Of a DNA stretch of 64,000 nucleotides, positions 59,948-64,000 are shown in pieces (the stretch's first letter is position 1; each line of letters opens with the position of its first letter). Source of the DNA: Methylobacterium sp. CB376 (lineage in GTDB: Bacteria; Pseudomonadota; Alphaproteobacteria; Rhizobiales; Beijerinckiaceae); assembly GCF_029714205.1 (NCBI RefSeq), contig NZ_CP121648.1, positions 6,859,501 through 6,923,500 of the forward strand, read 5' to 3'. A program made the position numbers and the translations under genes. The notes under the pieces were generated by a model that worked only from the letters and a program-made list of their open reading frames with translations, was not told the DNA's origin and made no database searches.

Positions 59948-61249
59948 ATGGGACCTGCCCTCGCCCCCGGGAGCCTGCTGCTGCCCGGCCTGATCGCTCT
60001 CGGCACGATCCTGCTCTGGGCCACCGCGCGGCTGCCCGAATACCTCACCGCGCTGCTCTTCTTCGCCGCCGCCATGGTGCTGCGGGCCGCGCCCGCCGAC
60101 GCGGTCTTCGCGGGCTTCCAGTCCGCCGCCTTCTGGCTGGTGCTGAGCGGCTTCGTGATCGGGACGGCGATCCGCAAGGTCGGCCTCGCCGACCGGGTCG
60201 CCCGCGCCCTCGCCCCGCATCTCTCGGGCTCCTGGCCGCGCCTCGTCGGCGGCACCGTGGCGCTCGCCTACGCGCTCGCCTTCGTGATGCCCTCCAACAT
60301 GGGCCGCATCGCCCTGCTCATGCCGATCGTGATGGCGCTGAGCGAGCGCTGCGGCCTCGCCGAGCCGGGGCGGATCGCGCTCGCGCTCGCGGTCGGCTTC
60401 GGCACCTACGAACTCTCGGCCAGCATCCTGCCGGCCAACGTCCCCAACCTCGTCATGGCGGGCGCGGCCGAGAGCGCCTACGGACTCCACGTCCCCTACC
60501 TGTCCTACCTCGCCCTGCACGCGCCGGTGCTCGGCGTGCTGAAGGGGCTGGTGCTGACCGCCTGCCTGTGCGCGCTGTTTCGCGCGACGCCGCGCCCGGT
60601 CGCGCCCGAGCAAGCGGCCCCCTTGAGCCCGGCGGAGCGGCGCCTCGCCCTTCTCCTCGCCGCCACCCTGATCCTCTGGGCCACCGACGCGCTGCACGGC
60701 GTGCCCCCGGCCTGGATCGGGCTCGCCGCCGCCTGCCTCTGCCTGCTGCCCCGGATCGGCTTCCTCAGCGGCGAGGATTTCGCCGCGGGGGTCAACATCC
60801 GCACCTGCCTCTACATCGCGGGCGTGCTCGGCCTCGCCGCCCTGGTCGCCCGCACCGGCCTCGGCGACGCGATCGGGCGCGAGGTGCTGGCGGTGCTGCC
60901 CCGCGACCCCGCGCGGCCGGCGCTCGGCTTCGCGGGCGTGCTCGGCCTCGTCACGGTGCTCAACTTCACGGTCACCGGCAGCGCCGCCCCGGCCCTGTTC
61001 ACCCCGCTCGCCCGCGCCCTCGCGGACGGAACCGGCCTGCCGCTCGCCGCCGTGGTGATGGCGCAGGTGATCGGCTACGCGACGCCGCTCCTGCCCTACC
61101 AGGCGGCGCCGGTCGTCGTGGCCATGGGCATGGCCGGGGTCCCGGCGCGGGCGGGCCTGATCCCCTGCCTCGCCGTCGCCCTCGTCACCTTCGTGCTCCT
61201 CGCCCCCCTCGACTACGCCTGGTTCCGCCTCCTCGGCTGGATCCCCTGA
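59948..61249 (+). CDS. SLC13/DASS family permease
   Basis: A 433-residue inner-membrane transporter with about eleven hydrophobic segments ([64 protein letters not shown] at the end). The hairpin-like motifs [16 protein letters not shown] and [20 protein letters not shown], and [10 protein letters not shown], correspond to the Ser-Asn-Thr substrate/cation motifs of divalent-anion symporters. Likely cargo is a dicarboxylate or sulfate-like anion, coupled to Na+ or H+. AGGAGG lies 9 bases before ATG 59948. Confidence 0.85.
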   Translation: MGPALAPGSLLLPGLIALGTILLWATARLPEYLTALLFFAAAMVLRAAPADAVFAGFQSAAFWLVLSGFVIGTAIRKVGLADRVARALAPHLSGSWPRLVGGTVALAYALAFVMPSNMGRIALLMPIVMALSERCGLAEPGRIALALAVGFGTYELSASILPANVPNLVMAGAAESAYGLHVPYLSYLALHAPVLGVLKGLVLTACLCALFRATPRPVAPEQAAPLSPAERRLALLLAATLILWATDALHGVPPAWIGLAAACLCLLPRIGFLSGEDFAAGVNIRTCLYIAGVLGLAALVARTGLGDAIGREVLAVLPRDPARPALGFAGVLGLVTVLNFTVTGSAAPALFTPLARALADGTGLPLAAVVMAQVIGYATPLLPYQAAPVVVAMGMAGVPARAGLIPCLAVALVTFVLLAPLDYAWFRLLGWIP

Positions 61250-61514
61250 CCTCCCGCGCGATGTTCAGCCGGCTCACAGTCCCGCGCGGACCAGGCCGAG
61301 ACGTCGTGGGGCCGCTCCACTGCCGTCGATTCGTGCAAATCCCCGGGTGAGCCGGACGGATCGCCCCGGCGGCACCCGAGGGTGCGCGGATACTTGGGGG
61401 CGCAAGTCGAGCCAGCCCCCTCATGTGTCGTCCCGCACATGCGGCGGCGCCGGGCCGGAACGGGGCCGGGAGCGGGGCGTTTCCTCTGCGAGGCGGGCGG
61501 CGGAGGACGAGACG

Positions 61515-62879
61515 ATGTCGGGATCGACCCGGCGGCGCGGCATGGCCTGCGCCGCGATTCTGCTCCTCGGGGCGGGCCTCGCGACGCCGGCGACGGCCGG
61601 CAACCCGGCGGCCCCCGGACGGCGCGGCGACGCCCGCACCGAGTTCGCCCGCACCGAGTTCACGGCCGGCGACCTCGCGGCGGCGCGGCCCGAGGGTCTG
61701 CCCGCGCAGGTCCGCCTGAACGGCGACGACCCCGCCGCCTTCCGCGACCTCCTGGCCGGGGCGCCGCGGGCCGGGCAGGCGCCCTGGCTCGTGCTCTCGG
61801 GCGGGGGCGAGAACGGCGCCTACGCGGCGGGTCTGCTGAAGGGCTGGAGCGGCGCCGGGAACCGGCCGGATTTCGGCGTCGTCACGGGGGTCTCGACCGG
61901 CGCGCTGATCGCCCCCTTCGCCTTCGCGGGCGCCCGCTACGACGCGGCCCTCGAACAGGCCTACACGCAGACCACCGCCGCGGACGTGTTCGAGTTCGGG
62001 GGCAGCGACGCGGCGCTCACCGACACCTGGCCGCTGAAGCGCCAGATCGAGAAGAGCGTCACGCCCGCGCTCCTCGCCGAGGTCGCGGCCGAGCACCGCA
62101 AGGGCCGCCGCCTCCTGGTGGCGACGACCGAGCTCGACAGCGGCCGCCCGGTCCTGTGGGACATGGGGGCCATCGCCGGGATCGGCGGGCCCGCCGGGCT
62201 CAAGCTGTTCCGCGAGGTGATGCTCGCCTCGGCGGCGGTCCCCGGGCTCTTCCCGCCGGTGATGATCGACGCGGCCGGCCCGTCCGGCAAGAGGTTCCAG
62301 GAGATGCACGCGGACGGCGGCACCACCGCCCCGTTCTTCCTGGCGCCGGGCCGCCAGATCCTCGGGGAGGAGCCGGGCGGCCTGCCCGCGCCCGCCGTCT
62401 ACCTCGTCGTCAACAACAGCCTCGCGCCCGATTTCCAGGTCGCCTCGCGCACGATGCTGAGCGTCCTCGGCCGCTCGCTCTCGGCGGCGATCCGGGCCCA
62501 GACCGCCGCGGCGGTCGCGCTCGCCCGCGGCTTCGCGGGCCGCACCGGCCTGACGCTGCACGTGGCGCTGATCGATTCCCGCTTCAGCCGCCGCTCGCCC
62601 GCGCCCTTCGACCAGGGCTACATGCGGGCGCTCTTCGCCCATGGCGAGGCGCTCGGGCGCGACGGCACGGCCTTCGACTGGCGGCCGGACGCCGTCACCA
62701 CGAGCGCGATCGAGGGCAAGGGCGGCGAGGCCGAGGCCAAGCGCGGCGAAGCCGAGGTCAAGGGCGGCGAAGCCGAGGTCAAGGGCGGCGAAGCCGAGGT
62801 CAAGGGCGGCGAAGCCGAGGTCAAGGGCGGCGAGACCGCACGGAAGGGCACGGACCGGCGCGCCGAGGCGGCGCGCTGA
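61515..62879 (+). CDS. patatin-like phospholipase with heptad-repeat tail
   Basis: A 454-residue exported lipid hydrolase. Signal peptide: MSGSTRRRGMACAAILLLGA then LATPATAG. Patatin domain: oxyanion loop LSGGGENGAYAAG (about residues 94-106), nucleophile elbow VTGVSTGALIAPFAF with Ser in GVSTG, and catalytic Asp in EMHADGGTTAPFFL. The C-terminal 50 residues are a low-complexity acidic/basic tail of tandem GGEAEVK heptapeptides, encoded by 21-bp repeats at 62717-62838. GGAGGACGAG precedes the ATG. The substrate is probably membrane phospholipid or acyl ester; not related in context to its neighbours. Confidence 0.88.
   Translation: MSGSTRRRGMACAAILLLGAGLATPATAGNPAAPGRRGDARTEFARTEFTAGDLAAARPEGLPAQVRLNGDDPAAFRDLLAGAPRAGQAPWLVLSGGGENGAYAAGLLKGWSGAGNRPDFGVVTGVSTGALIAPFAFAGARYDAALEQAYTQTTAADVFEFGGSDAALTDTWPLKRQIEKSVTPALLAEVAAEHRKGRRLLVATTELDSGRPVLWDMGAIAGIGGPAGLKLFREVMLASAAVPGLFPPVMIDAAGPSGKRFQEMHADGGTTAPFFLAPGRQILGEEPGGLPAPAVYLVVNNSLAPDFQVASRTMLSVLGRSLSAAIRAQTAAAVALARGFAGRTGLTLHVALIDSRFSRRSPAPFDQGYMRALFAHGEALGRDGTAFDWRPDAVTTSAIEGKGGEAEAKRGEAEVKGGEAEVKGGEAEVKGGEAEVKGGETARKGTDRRAEAAR
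62717..62838 (+). repeat. 21-bp in-frame tandem repeats in the patatin gene
   Basis: Six successive 21-bp units, the last four identical or nearly so (GGCGAAGCCGAGGTCAAG core), encode GGEAEVK heptapeptides. Because the unit is a multiple of three, slippage changes tail length without breaking the frame. Confidence 0.85.
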
Positions 62880-62886
62880 GGGCGCC

Positions 62887-63294
62887 TCACCCGGCCGGGA
62901 CGAGGCGGGCCCCGGCCGGCCCGGCCTCGACCGCGCGGTAGAAGCAGGAGCGGCGGCCGGTGTGGCAGCAGCCGCCGTCGCCGCCGACCCTCACCCGCAG
63001 CAGCAGCGCGTCCTGGTCGCAATCGACCCGGATCTCCACCACGCTCTGGACCTGGCCGCTCGTCGCACCCTTGTGCCAGAGCTCGCCCCGCGAGCGCGAC
63101 CAGTACCACGCCTCCCCGGTCTCCAAGGTGCGGGCGAGGGAGTCCCGGTTCATGTGGGCGAGCATCAGCACCTCGCCGGTCTCGGCGTCGACGGCGAGCG
63201 CCGTGATCAGCCCGTCCGGCCCGAAGCGCGGCGTGAAGGCGGCGCCCTCCTCGACCTGGTGCCGGTCCCCGGGCGGCGCGAAGGCGAGGGCCAT
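62887..63294 (-). CDS. hisI: phosphoribosyl-AMP cyclohydrolase
   Basis: Opens the adenine ring of phosphoribosyl-AMP in histidine synthesis. The 135-residue single-domain form has no HisE fusion. Metal/active-site motifs are [18 protein letters not shown] ([16 protein letters not shown]) and [12 protein letters not shown], plus [22 protein letters not shown] 63294 overlaps the folE stop by one base (TGATG), so it is translated from the folE transcript. Linkage to folE rather than the his operon is seen in other alphaproteobacteria. Confidence 0.95.
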   Translation of the reverse strand: MALAFAPPGDRHQVEEGAAFTPRFGPDGLITALAVDAETGEVLMLAHMNRDSLARTLETGEAWYWSRSRGELWHKGATSGQVQSVVEIRVDCDQDALLLRVRVGGDGGCCHTGRRSCFYRAVEAGPAGARLVPAG

Positions 63295-63953
63295 CAGCGC
63301 TGGTCGCGCACGAGGGTGAGGAAGCGGACCTGCTCGTGCGGGTCCTGCTTGAACACGCCGGTGAACTGGGTGGTGAGCGTCGAGACGCCCGCCTTCTGCA
63401 CCCCGCGCATCGCCATGCAGAGGTGCTCGGCCTCGACCATCACGGCGACCCCGCGGGGATTGAGCACCGCGTCGATCGTGTCGGCGATCTGGGCCGTCAT
63501 CGTCTCCTGGGTCTGCAGCCGGCGCGCGAAGGCATCGACCACCCGGGCGAGCTTCGAGAGCCCGACCACGCCCCGGCGCGGGTAATAGGCGATGTGCGCC
63601 CGGCCGATGAACGGCACCATGTGGTGCTCGCAATGGGAGTGGAACGGGATGTCGCGCACCAGCACGATGTCGCCGTAGCCCTCGACCTCCTCGAAGACGC
63701 GGTCGAGGATGTGGGTCGGCTCCTGGCGGTAGCCGCCGAAGATCTGCTCGTAGGCGCGGGCGACGCGCTGGGGCGTCTCGCGCAGGCCCTCGCGCTCGGG
63801 ATCGTCGCCGGCCCAGCGGATCAGGGTGCGCACCGCCGCCTCGGCCTCCTGCCGGGTCGGCCGCTCGGTCACGCGCTCGGGGCGGCCCGTGTCGCTGCGC
63901 TTGTCGGCGGCGTCCGGCAGGCGGACCGACAAGGACTTCAGCACCGCATCCAT
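63294..63953 (-). CDS. folE: GTP cyclohydrolase I
   Basis: Converts GTP to dihydroneopterin triphosphate, the first step of folate synthesis. The 219-residue protein has zinc and catalytic motifs [20 protein letters not shown], the [20 protein letters not shown] helix, and a C-terminal Cys/His site [16 protein letters not shown] followed by TGVFKQD. Start at 63953 gives a complete gene inside the window, upstream partner of hisI. Confidence 0.96.
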   Translation of the reverse strand: MDAVLKSLSVRLPDAADKRSDTGRPERVTERPTRQEAEAAVRTLIRWAGDDPEREGLRETPQRVARAYEQIFGGYRQEPTHILDRVFEEVEGYGDIVLVRDIPFHSHCEHHMVPFIGRAHIAYYPRRGVVGLSKLARVVDAFARRLQTQETMTAQIADTIDAVLNPRGVAVMVEAEHLCMAMRGVQKAGVSTLTTQFTGVFKQDPHEQVRFLTLVRDQR

Positions 63954-64000
63954 GGAGCCTCCCGCCCGCGGGATACGGGCCTCACCTGCGCCTCTTCCCC

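Overview
The window is very GC-rich DNA (roughly 72-75 percent by eye) with C/G-ending codons. It carries several alphaproteobacterial hallmarks: a dnaK-dnaJ-phospholipid methyltransferase cluster, MucR/Ros, IalB, class I lysyl-tRNA synthetase, an aceE-aceF-lpd pyruvate dehydrogenase operon, and DUF2336 and DUF6489 proteins. The best guess is a chromosomal segment of a Methylobacterium-like member of the Hyphomicrobiales; this rests on gene families and composition, not on a search. No phage, insertion sequence, CRISPR array, rRNA or replication origin was recognised. One tRNA (Pro, anticodon GGG) is present.

Layout. 0-5.5 kb: an RTX calcium-binding protein with a broken 5' end, a loosely packed stretch of small uncertain ORFs, tRNA-Pro, a Prx5-type peroxiredoxin and a DsbD-alpha-like protein. 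5.6-11.9 kb: YqgE, a secreted protein, dnaK (with a good RpoH-type promoter), dnaJ and a PmtA-like methyltransferase. 12-23 kb: GlcG/HbpS-like protein, RlpA, a D,D-carboxypeptidase-tmk-holB overlapping operon, YunG-like protein, SDR, luciferase-like oxidoreductase and class I lysyl-tRNA synthetase. 23-27.3 kb: small membrane proteins, then the most unusual region: an exact alphaproteobacterial LexA box followed by three start/stop-overlapping genes. These encode a small coiled-coil protein, a Rad50/SbcC-like ATPase whose two head halves are in permuted order with a CxxC at its extreme C-terminus, and an Mre11/SbcD-like phosphoesterase. 27.4-38.4 kb: MocR regulator divergent from an EamA exporter, YfhO membrane protein plus secreted partner, nitroreductase and flavin reductase, lytic transglycosylase, DUF2336 protein, MucR. 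38.6-44.7 kb: the pyruvate dehydrogenase operon on the minus strand. 44.9-52.5 kb: DUF1275, DUF6489 (with an FNR/FixK-type site upstream), small secreted proteins, mfd, sdhE. 52.6-64 kb: recG, a degenerate receiver, an orphan AMP-binding-like protein, IalB, HspQ, a Chloroflexus-type malyl-CoA lyase, an AEC transporter remnant, an SLC13 permease, a patatin-like phospholipase with a tandem-repeat tail, hisI and folE.

Two cross-cutting observations. (1) Five coding disruptions (RTX, DsbD-alpha, EamA twice, AEC) can each be repaired by changing one base in a C/G homopolymer, which makes sequencing or assembly error a serious alternative to real mutation. (2) A mosaic family of intergenic palindromic repeats occurs at about 6.3, 12.95, 15.1, 27.45 and 34.1 kb, and several local hairpin arrays lie just downstream of genes.

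DNA maintenance genes are well represented (Rad50/Mre11-like pair, mfd, recG, holB), but apart from the putative LexA box nothing shows that they act as one unit.
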